NCBI GenBank assembly: GCA_963809545.1
Contig: CAWEKD010000005.1
Span: forward strand, 868,001 to 932,000
Length of the DNA: 64,000 nt
Reading direction: 5' to 3'
Origin: Natronosporangium sp035305625
Lineage (GTDB): Bacteria > Actinomycetota > Actinomycetes > Mycobacteriales > Micromonosporaceae
Both the position numbers and the translations under genes were made by a program. Below are positions 9,079-17,850 of the stretch, one piece after another. The notes under the pieces are model-generated. The model was given only the letters and a program-made list of their open reading frames with translations. It searched no databases and was not told the origin of the DNA. Within the stretch, counting starts at the first letter, position 1; every line of letters begins with the position of its first letter.

Positions 9079-9110
9079 GCTGGCTGCCTTACCGACTGAG
9101 CTACCCGGGC
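9079..9110 (-). other. tRNA 5'-half remnant
   Basis: Read on the minus strand from 9110, the sequence begins GCCCGGGTAGCTCAGTCGGT and continues AAGGCAGCCAGC. This is a tRNA acceptor strand, the invariant TA, and a D-arm with the AGTCGGTA loop. The D-stem does not close properly, no anticodon arm can be placed, and no T-loop (GTTCGA) or matching acceptor 3' strand occurs in the next 70 bases. It is therefore a fragment, not a functional tRNA. It fills the gap between the aldehyde dehydrogenase and the EamA gene. Confidence 0.4.
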
Positions 9111-9144
9111 CGGATCCGCTGCGGCATCCGGTGGCGCGGGGGAG

Positions 9145-10011
9145 GTGAGCGGACCTCTCCGCGCCGGCCGGCTGGTTCCGGTCCTCGCGCTCAGCGTCGT
9201 CACCGCCCTGTGGGGGTCGACCTTTGTCATATCCAAGGGTGCCTTGGAGCGGATGGCCCCCCTGGAGCTGCTGAGTTGGCGGTTCGCGCTGGCCGCTGGG
9301 GTGATGGTGGTGATCCGGCCGACCGCGCTGGTGGCGGTACCGCGGCGGGTGTGGCGCGGTGGGGTGCTGCTGGGGGTGCTGTACGGGAGCGCGCAGATCC
9401 CCCAGTACATCGGGCTGACCGGCACCACCGCGGCCACCTCCGGGTTCCTGATCGGCACGTACGTGGTCTTCACCCCGCTGCTGGGGTCGGTGTTTCTCCG
9501 CACCCGGTCTCCGGTGACCACCTATGTCGGGGTGTTGTTGGCCGCAGCCGGCCTCGGAGTGTTCTCGTTCGACGGTCTCAGGCTGGAGTGGGGCGAGGCG
9601 CTGTCCCTGGTCGCGGCGGTGCTGTACGCGGGCCATATCGTCGCGATGGGGCGCTGGTCCACCCCGGGGGATGCCTGGGTACTCACCACCATCCAGATGA
9701 TCACCATCGCGGTGGTGTTGGGGATCCCCGCGCTGACACTGGGGCTGCCGCCACCGAGCCACCCCGTTGACTGGTGGGCGATCCTCTGGTTGGCGGTGAT
9801 CGCCGGAGCGCTCGCGATCGGGGTCCAGACCTGGGCCCAGAGTCGGATCCCGGCCACCCACGCCGCGGTCATCATGGCGGCCGAACCGTTGTGGGCGGCC
9901 ATGTTCGCGGTCGGGTTCGGCGGCGAGGAGCTCGGGGTGCGGCTGCTGCTCGGCGGCGCGCTGCTGCTGGCCGCCAATCTGACCATCGCGGCGACCGGCC
10001 GCGCCGCGTGA
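9145..10011 (+). CDS. EamA/DMT-family transporter
   Basis: Ten-helix drug/metabolite transporter of 288 aa with two EamA repeats: LALSVVTALWGSTFVISKGA in helix 1 of repeat 1, and the second repeat from about 150 (AVLYAGHIVAMGRW). It ends with the typical AAVIMAAEPLWAAMFAVGFG segment. The GTG at 9145 lies directly behind GGGGGAGG, too close for a normal ribosome-binding site, so the start is uncertain by several codons. Transcription is probably separate from the catabolic operon because of the 107-bp gap, but it could export a by-product. The substrate is unknown. Confidence 0.75.
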   Translation: MSGPLRAGRLVPVLALSVVTALWGSTFVISKGALERMAPLELLSWRFALAAGVMVVIRPTALVAVPRRVWRGGVLLGVLYGSAQIPQYIGLTGTTAATSGFLIGTYVVFTPLLGSVFLRTRSPVTTYVGVLLAAAGLGVFSFDGLRLEWGEALSLVAAVLYAGHIVAMGRWSTPGDAWVLTTIQMITIAVVLGIPALTLGLPPPSHPVDWWAILWLAVIAGALAIGVQTWAQSRIPATHAAVIMAAEPLWAAMFAVGFGGEELGVRLLLGGALLLAANLTIAATGRAA

Positions 10012-10078
10012 CCGGGAGGCTGCGGGAGCACGCGGGGCCGGCCGGATTCTCCTTCGCTGCGCCGCGCTGACCGCGAGG

Positions 10079-10084
10079 GACAAT
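10079..10084 (+). promoter_or_regulatory. -10-like hexamer of a leaderless start (regulator gene)
   Basis: GACAAT is followed by six bases and the GTG at 10091. No Shine-Dalgarno sequence precedes that codon, so transcription would begin at or next to it. Confidence 0.4.
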
Positions 10085-10090
10085 GGCGAG

Positions 10091-13054
10091 GTGCGGTTTG
10101 GGGTGCTGGGCCCCACTCAGGTGTGGGACGTCAGCGGACGCCAGCTGTCGGTCGGCGGCCCCCGGGTGCGGGCGCTGCTGGTGCGGCTGCTGTTGGCCGC
10201 CGGTGAGCCGGTGCCCACCGACCGACTGATTGACGACCTGTACGGGGCGGAGCCGCCGGCCCGCCCCGGTAACGCCTTGCAGGCCCAGGTGTCTCGACTA
10301 CGCCGGATGCTGCCGGTCGGCCCGGCGGTGGAGCTCCACCCCGCTGGTTACCGGTTGGCGGTGGCGCCGGAGCAGGTGGATGCGCATCAGTTCACGCGGT
10401 ACGCCGCGGCCGGGCGGCGCGCGCTCACCAGGGATGACCCCCACCGCGCGGTGCAGCTGTTGACCGATGCGCTCGAGCTGTGGCGTGGACCGGCGTTAGC
10501 GGATGTGGCCGAGGCCCCGTTCGCCGCCGCGACGGCGCACCGGTTGAGCGAGCTGCGTACGGAGGCGATCTGTGACCGGGCCGAGGCCCGACTCCGGCTC
10601 GGTGAGGCCACTCTGCTGATCAATGAACTGTCGGGGTTGGTCGCCGAGTACCCGTTGCGGGAACGCCCCCGGGCGCTACTGATGCGGGCGTTGGTGGCGG
10701 TCGGTCGTACCGCCGAGGCGCTGGAGAGTTTCGCGCAGGGGCGCCGGCTGTTCGCCGATGAGCTGGGGGTCGACCCGCCAGCGGAACTCTCTCGGCTGCA
10801 TGTGGCGATCCTGCGGGGCGAACTGCCTCCACGGGGTTCACCATCGACCACTGCGGTGGCGCCGGTCCCACCGACGCCTGACCCGCCGCCAGCGCCGCCT
10901 GGCCCGCTCCCGGCGCCGTTGACCAGCTTCATTGGCCGCGAGCGAGAGCGGGAGCGGGTGCGGGACCTGCTGACGGATCATCGACTGGTCACTGTGGTCG
11001 GTCCGGGTGGTGCGGGTAAGACCCGGCTGGCGGTCGAGGCGGTGCGGGATTGGCCGGGGGAGCTCGGCTTCGTGGATCTCGCTCCGCTGGTCGGTCGCCC
11101 GACCACGGCCGAGCTGGCTCGAGTGGTGGGCAGCGGGTTGGGGCTGCGGGACGCGGGCTTGCGGGCGCGGGGTGGGCCGGGACCGGACCCGCGGCAACGG
11201 CTGGTGCACGCCTTGGCCAGACGGTCACTGTTGCTGCTGTTGGACAACTGCGAGCACGTGGTGGCCGAGGTGGCGGAGCTCGTCGGCGAGCTGCTCGCTG
11301 CTTGCCCGCAGCTGCGGATCCTGACCACCAGCCGGGAGCCGCTCGGGCTGACCGGGGAGGCGCTGTGTCCGGTGTCCGGGCTGCCATTGCCGCCGCCGGA
11401 CGCGCCACCGGCCGAGGCGGCGACGTACCCCGCGGTCCGGTTGTTCCTGGAACGGGCGGCGGAGCAGGTGCCGTCCGAGCGGCCGGACCCGGTAGTGGCG
11501 GGCCACGTCTGTCGCATGCTGGACGGCATACCGTTGGCGATCGAGTTGGCCGCCGCGCGACTGCGCTCACTGTCCATGTCCGAGTTGGCCGCCCGGCTGC
11601 ACGATCGATTTGCACTGCTGTCCCGGGGGAGCCGTACCGCCGCGCCCCGCCATCAGACCCTGCGGGCGGTGGTGGAGTGGAGCTGGGACTTGCTGACCGA
11701 GCCGGAGCGGGCGCTGGCGCGTCGGTTGACGGTGTTCGTCGGGGGTGCCACCTTGCCCGCGGTCGAGCACGTGGTCGAGGGCCCGGCCGGTGAGGTGCTC
11801 GACCTGCTGACCAGACTGGTGGACAAGTCGCTGGTGGAGGCGGGGGGTGGGCGCTACCGGATGCTGGAGACGGTCCGTGCGTACGGGGCCGAGCAGCTCG
11901 CCCACGCGGGGGAGACCGCCGCCATGCATCGGGCACACGCCACCTTCTTTCTGGCGCTGGCCCGCACCGCCGATCCCCAGCTACGCGGCCCCGACCAGCT
12001 CACCTGGCTGTCTCTTTTAGATACAGAGCGGGACAACCTGCACGCGGCGCTGCAGCGGTCGATCGCGGCGGGCGATGCCGTGACCGCGCTGCGATTGATC
12101 GGTGCGTTGACGATGTACTGGTGGCTGCGGGGCCATCGAGGCACAGCGGCGCGGATGGCTAGCCAGGCCCTGACCGTCGCTGGCGCGTCGCCGCCGCCGG
12201 ACCTGCAGGAGGAGTATTTACTGGCCACCCTTTTGAGCAATCTGGATGCGCCTCCGGGGGCAAGGGCGGCCCCGGCCGCCGGCTGGTCGGAGCGAAGTGG
12301 GCTGAACCAGTTGCACCATCCGCCGCGGCAGCCGTTCCTGTTCTATCTGTCGGCGGTGTCCAGCGGCCCGCCCGCGGCCGGGTTCGCAGAAGAGGCTGCG
12401 CTGCACGAACGCCTGTCGTCCGCGGACCCGTGGAGTCAGGCGCTGACCCGGGTGGGCCAGGGCATGCTGCGGTTGTGGCAGGGGGAGTGGGGTGAGGCCG
12501 AGCGTGACCTCACCGCGGCGCTGGCCCGGTTCCAGGAACTTGCGGAGCGCTGGGGCAGCATGCTGGCGTTGTCGGCGTTGGCGGAGCTCGCCGGCCAGCG
12601 TGGCGACCACGCCACCGCATTGACCACTCTAGACAGTGCGTTGACGCTCGCGGGGGCGCTCGGTTCCGAGGTAGACCGGGCCGAGCTGCTGCGCGTCCGA
12701 GCGGACAGTCGGCTCAAGCTCGAGGATGTGGCCGGTGCCGCCGCTGACTTCACGGAGGCGATCGCCTGTGGGCAACGGGCCGGTGCCCCGGAGCTCGCCG
12801 CGGCCGCCCGGCGGGGGCTGGCGGAGCTAGCCCGTCGGCGGGGGGACCGGATGGCCGCGCGGGAACTGGTAGAGCAGGCGCTGATGGAGTGCCCAAGGGG
12901 GTGGTTCGGTGCCGATGCCACCCGGATCGACCTGCTGACCCTGCGGGCGGAGCTGGCCGAGGCGGACGGCGAGTCGGCGACGGGTTGGCGGACCGCGGCC
13001 GCGGAGCTCGCCGCCGCGTACCACCTGGAGACCTGGTCAGCCGACGGTCAGTGA
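10091..13054 (+). CDS. AfsR/SARP-family regulator (BTAD plus NB-ARC-like ATPase)
   Basis: 987-aa regulator. An OmpR-type winged-helix domain (about 1-95, RFGVLGPTQVWDVSG...) is followed by a bacterial transcriptional activator domain (about 100-245, with VDAHQFTRYAAAGRRAL and DELGVDPPAELSRLH). After a Pro-rich linker comes a STAND-type ATPase: Walker A GPGGAGKT (about 304-311), Walker B LLLLLDNCEHV and EWSWDLL. The last 350 residues look helical and repeat-rich, consistent with a sensor domain. This is the architecture of AfsR-type activators of secondary metabolism or export. It lies 30 bp ahead of a DrrA/DrrB ABC exporter, the likeliest target. It starts with GTG at a leaderless-type site. 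Confidence 0.85.
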   Translation: MRFGVLGPTQVWDVSGRQLSVGGPRVRALLVRLLLAAGEPVPTDRLIDDLYGAEPPARPGNALQAQVSRLRRMLPVGPAVELHPAGYRLAVAPEQVDAHQFTRYAAAGRRALTRDDPHRAVQLLTDALELWRGPALADVAEAPFAAATAHRLSELRTEAICDRAEARLRLGEATLLINELSGLVAEYPLRERPRALLMRALVAVGRTAEALESFAQGRRLFADELGVDPPAELSRLHVAILRGELPPRGSPSTTAVAPVPPTPDPPPAPPGPLPAPLTSFIGRERERERVRDLLTDHRLVTVVGPGGAGKTRLAVEAVRDWPGELGFVDLAPLVGRPTTAELARVVGSGLGLRDAGLRARGGPGPDPRQRLVHALARRSLLLLLDNCEHVVAEVAELVGELLAACPQLRILTTSREPLGLTGEALCPVSGLPLPPPDAPPAEAATYPAVRLFLERAAEQVPSERPDPVVAGHVCRMLDGIPLAIELAAARLRSLSMSELAARLHDRFALLSRGSRTAAPRHQTLRAVVEWSWDLLTEPERALARRLTVFVGGATLPAVEHVVEGPAGEVLDLLTRLVDKSLVEAGGGRYRMLETVRAYGAEQLAHAGETAAMHRAHATFFLALARTADPQLRGPDQLTWLSLLDTERDNLHAALQRSIAAGDAVTALRLIGALTMYWWLRGHRGTAARMASQALTVAGASPPPDLQEEYLLATLLSNLDAPPGARAAPAAGWSERSGLNQLHHPPRQPFLFYLSAVSSGPPAAGFAEEAALHERLSSADPWSQALTRVGQGMLRLWQGEWGEAERDLTAALARFQELAERWGSMLALSALAELAGQRGDHATALTTLDSALTLAGALGSEVDRAELLRVRADSRLKLEDVAGAAADFTEAIACGQRAGAPELAAAARRGLAELARRRGDRMAARELVEQALMECPRGWFGADATRIDLLTLRAELAEADGESATGWRTAAAELAAAYHLETWSADGQ

Positions 13055-13084
13055 CCGGTCAGCGCCGGCCGCCACGGTGGGGGC

Positions 13085-14053
13085 ATGACCGAACCTGCGA
13101 TCGTCGCGCGGGGACTGCGGAAGCGGTACCGCCGTACCCAGGCCCTGGCGGGTCTGGACCTCACCGTGCCGGCCGGCACGGTGTACGGATTGTTGGGGCC
13201 GAACGGCGCCGGTAAGACCACCACCGTCCGGGTGCTGACCACCCTGCTGCGGTGTGAGGCCGGACAGGCGCGGGTGGCCGGCTTCGATGTGCGACGGGAG
13301 CCGGACCGGGTGCGCAGCCGGATCGCCCTGACCGGCCAGGACACGGCCGTGGACGAGCTGCTCACCGGCCGACAGAACCTGGTGCTGTTCGCCCGGCTGC
13401 TGCACCTACCCGAGCGGCAGGCCCGACAGCGGGCGGACGAGCTGCTGGCCCAGTTCGGGCTCACCGAAGCCGCCGATCGGGCGGCCGGTCAATACTCCGG
13501 CGGGATGCGGCGCCGGCTGGATCTCGCGGTCAGTCTGATCCGCCCGCCGGCCGTGCTGTTTCTGGACGAGCCCACCACCGGTTTGGATCCACGCAGCCGC
13601 AACCAGGTGTGGGACCGGATCCGGGAGCTGGCCGCCGGCGGCACCACGGTACTGCTCACCACGCAGTACCTGGAGGAGGTCGACCAGTTGGCGGACCGGA
13701 TCTCGGTAATCGATGCCGGGCGGGTGGTGGCCGAGGGGACACCGGCGGAGCTGAAGTCCCGGGCGGGCGGGGACCGGGCCGAGGTGGTGGTCCGCGATCG
13801 GGCGGACCTGCCCGCCGCCAGCCGGATCCTGGCCGAGGTGTGTACGGAGCCCCCGCGGGTGGATATCGAGCTGCGGCGGCTGACCGGCCCGGTGACGGAC
13901 CGGGTGGTGGCGCTGTCCGGGCTGGTCCGGGGCCTGGCCACGGCCGGGATCGAGGTGGAGGACCTGGGGGTGCGGCGACCCACCCTGGACGAAGCGTTCC
14001 TGCGGCTGACCGGGCGGGAGCGGGCAGCGGCGGAGCGGGAGGTGGCGGCGTGA
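13085..14053 (+). CDS. ABC exporter ATP-binding protein, DrrA-like
   Basis: 322-aa ATPase of the daunorubicin-resistance (DrrA) class. Walker A GPNGAGKTTT (about 38-47), signature YSGGMRRRLDLA (about 138-149), Walker B VLFLDEPTTGLDP and the switch region TTQYLEEVDQLADRI are all present. The C-terminal extension of about 80 residues (ending TLDEAFLRLTGRE) is characteristic of DrrA-type subunits. GGTGGGGG precedes the ATG. The stop overlaps the GTG of the permease. It probably powers export of a drug-like or lipid-like compound, or self-resistance; no substrate can be read from sequence. Confidence 0.88.
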   Translation: MTEPAIVARGLRKRYRRTQALAGLDLTVPAGTVYGLLGPNGAGKTTTVRVLTTLLRCEAGQARVAGFDVRREPDRVRSRIALTGQDTAVDELLTGRQNLVLFARLLHLPERQARQRADELLAQFGLTEAADRAAGQYSGGMRRRLDLAVSLIRPPAVLFLDEPTTGLDPRSRNQVWDRIRELAAGGTTVLLTTQYLEEVDQLADRISVIDAGRVVAEGTPAELKSRAGGDRAEVVVRDRADLPAASRILAEVCTEPPRVDIELRRLTGPVTDRVVALSGLVRGLATAGIEVEDLGVRRPTLDEAFLRLTGRERAAAEREVAA

Positions 14054-14856
14054 GCACGCTGGTGACGCGGGTCCGGTACGGCGTCTGGGATGGGTGGACG
14101 ATGACCCGGCGGTACCTCACGCACGTGGTGCGCTCCCCGGAGGAGATTGCGATCTATTTTTCGGTGCCGCTGCTGTTCGTGCTGGTCTTCGGGTATGTGC
14201 TGAGCGCGGCGATGGTGGTGCCCGACGGCGGCGATTACCGGGAGTTTCTGCTGCCCGGGGTGTTTGTGATGTCCATGGTGTATGGGCTGGGGGCGGCCGC
14301 CATCGCCGTGGCCACCGATGTGGGGCGCGGTGTGGTGGACCGGTTCCGCGCCCTGCCCGTGGCCCGTTCGGCACTGCTGGTGGGGCGGGGGACGGCCGAT
14401 CTGCTCCGGGCGGTGCTGGAAGTGACGGTGCTGGTCGGATGCGGCGTGCTGATCGGCTGGCGGGTGCGGGGGAGTGTGGCGGAGACCGCGGCGGCGGTGG
14501 CGCTGTTGCTCTGGCTCCGGTTCGCGCTCAGTTGGGTGGGGATCTGGCTGGGTTTGCGGTTGCGGAACCCGGATCTGGTGGGGGTGATCGTGTTTCCGCT
14601 CGCGTTTCCGCTCACCGCCCTGTCCAACATCCTGGTGGCTCCGGAATTGATGCCGGGCTGGGTGGGGACGGTAGCGGAGTGGAATCCGCTGTCGGCCACC
14701 GCCGCCGCGGCCCGGGAACTGTTCGGCAATCCGGGAGCCGGTGGCGAGACCTGGCCGGCTCAGCATCCGGTGCTGCTGGCGGCACTGTGGCCGCTGCTGC
14801 TGGTGATGGTGTTCACTCCGTTGGCGGTGCGCCAGTACCGGCGGCTGGGGCATTGA
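14050..14856 (+). CDS. ABC exporter permease, DrrB/ABC-2 type
   Basis: 268-aa ABC-2 membrane subunit paired with the preceding ATPase. It starts at the GTG overlapping that gene's stop (GTGA); the longer upstream reading is a shadow. About six hydrophobic helices are visible (IYFSVPLLFVLVFGYVLS; FLLPGVFVMSMVYGLGAAAI; VTVLVGCGVLIGW; the VGIWLGL region; VIVFPLAFPLTALSNILVAP; VLLAALWPLLLVMVF). The motif around GVVDRFRALPVARSA is the cytoplasmic coupling segment of DrrB-type permeases. It completes a heterodimer-type exporter probably controlled by the AfsR-like regulator upstream. Confidence 0.86.
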   Translation: MSTLVTRVRYGVWDGWTMTRRYLTHVVRSPEEIAIYFSVPLLFVLVFGYVLSAAMVVPDGGDYREFLLPGVFVMSMVYGLGAAAIAVATDVGRGVVDRFRALPVARSALLVGRGTADLLRAVLEVTVLVGCGVLIGWRVRGSVAETAAAVALLLWLRFALSWVGIWLGLRLRNPDLVGVIVFPLAFPLTALSNILVAPELMPGWVGTVAEWNPLSATAAAARELFGNPGAGGETWPAQHPVLLAALWPLLLVMVFTPLAVRQYRRLGH

Positions 14857-14957
14857 CCCCCCTTCGGCGCCCGCGGTAGTCCGCTGACTGGCCGTTCCTG
14901 ACCGGGTGGCTAATCGACCACGTACCGGTGGGGCAGACGCGGGTTGCGGAGATCGGG

Positions 14958-14963
14958 CAGACT
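14958..14963 (+). promoter_or_regulatory. -10-like hexamer of a leaderless start (PP2C gene)
   Basis: CAGACT, then the six bases GCCTGC, then the ATG at 14970. There is no Shine-Dalgarno sequence. This is why the start at 14970 was preferred over the in-frame upstream codon at 14928. Confidence 0.42.
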
Positions 14964-14969
14964 GCCTGC

Positions 14970-15689
14970 ATGAGCGTGATCCTGCGAACCGCGGCGGTCA
15001 CTGACCGCGGCAAGGCCCGTGAGAACAACGAGGATGCTGTTCACGCGGGGAGAACCCTGGTCGCGGTCGCGGACGGTGTCGGTGGTGGACCCTCTGGTGA
15101 GATCGCGAGTGAGCTCGTGATCCGGACGCTGGCTCGGCTGGATGTCGAGCCGGGGCCGCCGAATCCGGCCGCAGCGCTGCGGGAGGCGGTGGAAGAGGCC
15201 AATCGGAGTATCCGGGAGGCGGTGGAGGCGGATCCCAGCCTGACGGGGATGGGCACCACTCTGACCGCCATGCTGGCCGACGGGGACGTGTTCGACCTGG
15301 TGCACGTGGGGGACTCCCGGGCATACGCGTGGCGCAATGGCGCGCTCACCCAACTCACCCGGGACGACACTTATGTGCAGGGCCTGGTCGACAAGGGAGT
15401 GATCTCCGCGGCCGAGGCGCGAGTCCACCCGCAGCGGTCGCTCGTGACCCAGGCGGTGCATGGGGCCGGGCTCAACCCCGCGTACCGGGTGGTGACTCCG
15501 CAACCTGGGGATCGGTTCCTGCTCTGCAGCGATGGCCTGAGCGACTACGTGGACGAGGTCGCGATTGCGCGGGTGATGGCGGAGCAGGCGGATCTACAGG
15601 CGTGTGCGCAGGGGCTGGTGGATCTGGCCTTGGCGGCGGGAGCTCCGGACAACGTCAGCGTGGTTGTAGCGGATGTAGAGATCATCTGA
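14970..15689 (+). CDS. PP2C-family Ser/Thr protein phosphatase
   Basis: 239-aa metal-dependent (PPM) protein phosphatase, cytosolic, without extra domains. All PPM motifs are present: TDRGKARENNEDAV, ADGVGGGPSGE, GMGTTLTAM, HVGDSRAYAWRNG, LCSDGLSDYV and APDNVSVVVADV, giving the metal-binding Asp residues. The length is that of the stand-alone PstP/PrpC-like catalytic domain, but there is no membrane anchor and no adjacent Ser/Thr kinase or FHA gene, unlike the pstP-pknAB cluster. Its partner kinase is therefore elsewhere. It is probably a monocistronic unit between the ABC exporter and the deacetylase. Confidence 0.88.
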   Translation: MSVILRTAAVTDRGKARENNEDAVHAGRTLVAVADGVGGGPSGEIASELVIRTLARLDVEPGPPNPAAALREAVEEANRSIREAVEADPSLTGMGTTLTAMLADGDVFDLVHVGDSRAYAWRNGALTQLTRDDTYVQGLVDKGVISAAEARVHPQRSLVTQAVHGAGLNPAYRVVTPQPGDRFLLCSDGLSDYVDEVAIARVMAEQADLQACAQGLVDLALAAGAPDNVSVVVADVEII

Positions 15690-15730
15690 CCGCGGCGAGC
15701 GCTGGTCGACAGGGCGCTTCCCTCCGCGGT
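15689..15730 (+). terminator. possible terminator after the PP2C gene
   Basis: ACCGCGG (15689-15695) pairs with CCGCGGT (15724-15730), and an inner AGCGC/GCGCT pairing lies within. There is no U-tract, as usual in GC-rich actinomycetes. The stem is short and the assignment weak. Confidence 0.3.
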
Positions 15731-15821
15731 GGGCTCACTAATCGCGACAAATCGGAATAAAACTTACCAAGTATGTGATAGCCATACGGTAGGTGACAGT
15801 CGCGACGGGGGAGTGACCGCG

Positions 15822-16817
15822 GTGTGGTTTAGCGGATGGCGGCGGTGGGCGGTGCTGGCGACCGCCGCGGTGACGGTGGCGGGAGGCGGCCTGCTGGCGG
15901 GGAGCTACCTTGGGCGGCCGGGGCCGACCGAGCCGCCAACGGCCAAGGACACGTGGCAGGCGGAGCTCATTCGTCGACCGGCCGACCTCCCTCCAGGCGT
16001 GCTCGCACCACCCCCGGCGGCCGCTGGGCAGACCGATGAAGCCTCCGCCAGCCAGGAGGATGAAGCTCGGGAGGATGAGGCCCAGGCGGATGAAGCCGCG
16101 GCGACCGAGGTGGTCACTCAGCCGATCATCGGCGTGGGGCAGCCACCGCTCCAGATGCCGGGGACCGGACCGTTCGGTACCCACCGCGACACCGGTGCGG
16201 ACTATCTCGCCCTCACCTTCGACGACGGCCCCGACCCTCGGTACACCCCCGCAGTCCTGGATCTGTTGAAGGAGCACGGGGTGACCGCGACCTTCTGCAT
16301 GGTCGGGGAGATGGCGGCCGCCTACCCCGAGCTGGTGCGTCGGATCGCCGATGAGGGCCACACCCTGTGCAACCACTCCTGGGATCACGATTTCGGTCTT
16401 GGTAGCCGTTCCCGGGAGGAGATCCGGGCCGACCTGGTGCGGACCAACACCGCCATCCAGGCGGCGGTGCCGGGCGCCCGGATCTCGTACTACCGGCAGC
16501 CGGGCGGAGCGTGGACTCCGAAGGTGGTCGAGGTCGCCGCCGAGCTGGGAATGTCCTCCTTGCACTGGTCGGTGGATCCATTCGACTGGCAACAGCCGGC
16601 CGCCGAAGTGATCGCCCAGATCGTGGAGAGCGAAGTCGCCCCCGGCGGAATCGTGCTGTTGCACGACGGGGGCGGTGAACGTTCCCAGACGGTCCGTGCG
16701 GTCCGGCAGCTGCTGCCCACGCTCGCGGAGCGGATGTCGGTGGCCGCGATGCCTCCCTGGGTGGGGCCGCCCCGGCTGCACGGACGGGAGCTACCGGTCA
16801 AGCCCGGCCAGCTGTAA
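15822..16817 (+). CDS. membrane-anchored polysaccharide deacetylase (NodB domain)
   Basis: 331-aa exported carbohydrate esterase family 4 enzyme acting on N-acetylated glycans such as peptidoglycan. An N-terminal anchor (WAVLATAAVTVAGGGLLAGSY) is followed by an acidic Glu/Asp/Ala-rich linker (about 65-100) and the NodB domain. Motifs: TFDDGPD (about 132), HSWDH (about 184), RQPGGAW, WSVDPFDW and IVLLHDGGG, so the metal and catalytic residues are kept. GTG at 15822 was chosen because GGGGGAG ends nine bases before it; upstream in-frame codons run into the AT-richer promoter region. It stands alone between the PP2C gene and the threonine dehydratase. Confidence 0.87.
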   Translation: MWFSGWRRWAVLATAAVTVAGGGLLAGSYLGRPGPTEPPTAKDTWQAELIRRPADLPPGVLAPPPAAAGQTDEASASQEDEAREDEAQADEAAATEVVTQPIIGVGQPPLQMPGTGPFGTHRDTGADYLALTFDDGPDPRYTPAVLDLLKEHGVTATFCMVGEMAAAYPELVRRIADEGHTLCNHSWDHDFGLGSRSREEIRADLVRTNTAIQAAVPGARISYYRQPGGAWTPKVVEVAAELGMSSLHWSVDPFDWQQPAAEVIAQIVESEVAPGGIVLLHDGGGERSQTVRAVRQLLPTLAERMSVAAMPPWVGPPRLHGRELPVKPGQL

Positions 16818-16857
16818 GCGGCGCGTCCTCCCGCCGGGACAGCCGTACCTCCCTGCG

Positions 16858-16863
16858 CATAAT
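16858..16863 (+). promoter_or_regulatory. -10-like hexamer of a leaderless start (dehydratase gene)
   Basis: CATAAT, one mismatch from TATAAT, lies six bases before the ATG at 16870, and no ribosome-binding site intervenes. Confidence 0.45.
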
Positions 16864-16869
16864 GACGGG

Positions 16870-17847
16870 ATGCAGACGGAGGTCGGCCGGACGGAGCCGG
16901 TGGAGCTGGTGGACGAGGCCGCAGTCCGGACCGCTGCGGAACGGTTGCGCGGGGTGGCGGTGCGGACCCCGCTGCTAGTCAGCCCCTGGTCGTCCGCGCT
17001 GTGGCTGAAACCAGAGAATCTGCAACCGATCGGTGCGTTCAAGCTCCGCGGCGCCTACCATGCGGTCGCGCAACTGCCGCCGGAGCGCCGCCGAGCCGGC
17101 GTGATCACCCACTCGTCCGGTAACCACGCCCAGGCGGTGGCGTACGCCGCCCGCGCGTTCGGGGTCCCGTGCGTGGTGGTGATGCCGGACGGAGCGGTCG
17201 CCCAGAAGGTGGCGGCGACTCGCCGGTTGGGGGCGGAGGTGGTGATGGTGCCACCCGAGCAGCGGCTCACGCGGGCGGAGGAGTTGGCGGCGCAGCGAGG
17301 CCTGGCCCTGATCCCGCCGTTCGATCACCCGGACGTGATCGCTGGCCAGGGCACGGTCGGGCTGGAGATCGCGGCGGATCTGCCGGAGGTGCGGCTGGTG
17401 CTGGTGCCGGTGGGTGGTGGGGGGTTGGCCTCCGGAGTCGCCACCGCGATCCGGGCGCTCGCTCCCCGCGCGGCGGTGATCGGCGTGGAGCCGGAACTCG
17501 CCGCGGACGCGCGGGAGTCGCTGGCCGCCGGCGAGCTGCGGGTGTGGCCGACCGCCCGCACCTACACCACGATCGCCGACGGACTACGGACCTCCCTGTC
17601 GGAATTGACCTTCGCGCACCTCCGGGCCCGGCTGGATGGGATCGTCACGGTCACCGAGGAGGAGATCATCGACACCGCGCGGGCGCTGCTGCAGCAGGCC
17701 CGGCTGGTGGTCGAGCCCAGCGGAGCGGTGGCTACCGCCGCCTGGTTGCACCGGCGAACGGAACTCCCGGCGGGGCCGGCGGTGGCGGTGATCAGCGGTG
17801 GCAACCTGACGCCGGAGCTGTTGGCCCGGCTGGCGGGGGCAGCGTGA
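16870..17847 (+). CDS. threonine/serine dehydratase (PLP, no ACT domain)
   Basis: 325-aa fold-type II PLP enzyme that deaminates Thr/Ser to the 2-oxo acid. The Schiff-base Lys58 lies in IGAFKLRGAYHA; the substrate loop THSSGNHAQAVAYAA, the phosphate-binding VPVGGGGLASG and the C-terminal VISGGNLTPE are all present. It lacks the C-terminal regulatory domain of biosynthetic IlvA, so it resembles the short catabolic or serine-racemase-like class. The in-frame extension back to 16675 is a shadow of the deacetylase gene. It converges with an Lrp/AsnC regulator three bases away, a common pairing for amino-acid degradation genes, which suggests control by that regulator. Confidence 0.85.
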   Translation: MQTEVGRTEPVELVDEAAVRTAAERLRGVAVRTPLLVSPWSSALWLKPENLQPIGAFKLRGAYHAVAQLPPERRRAGVITHSSGNHAQAVAYAARAFGVPCVVVMPDGAVAQKVAATRRLGAEVVMVPPEQRLTRAEELAAQRGLALIPPFDHPDVIAGQGTVGLEIAADLPEVRLVLVPVGGGGLASGVATAIRALAPRAAVIGVEPELAADARESLAAGELRVWPTARTYTTIADGLRTSLSELTFAHLRARLDGIVTVTEEEIIDTARALLQQARLVVEPSGAVATAAWLHRRTELPAGPAVAVISGGNLTPELLARLAGAA

Positions 17848-17850
17848 CGG

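Noticed and set aside
9038..9144. Complete tRNA gene
   Set aside because: Only the acceptor 5' strand and D-arm can be found. No anticodon stem, T-loop or acceptor 3' strand.
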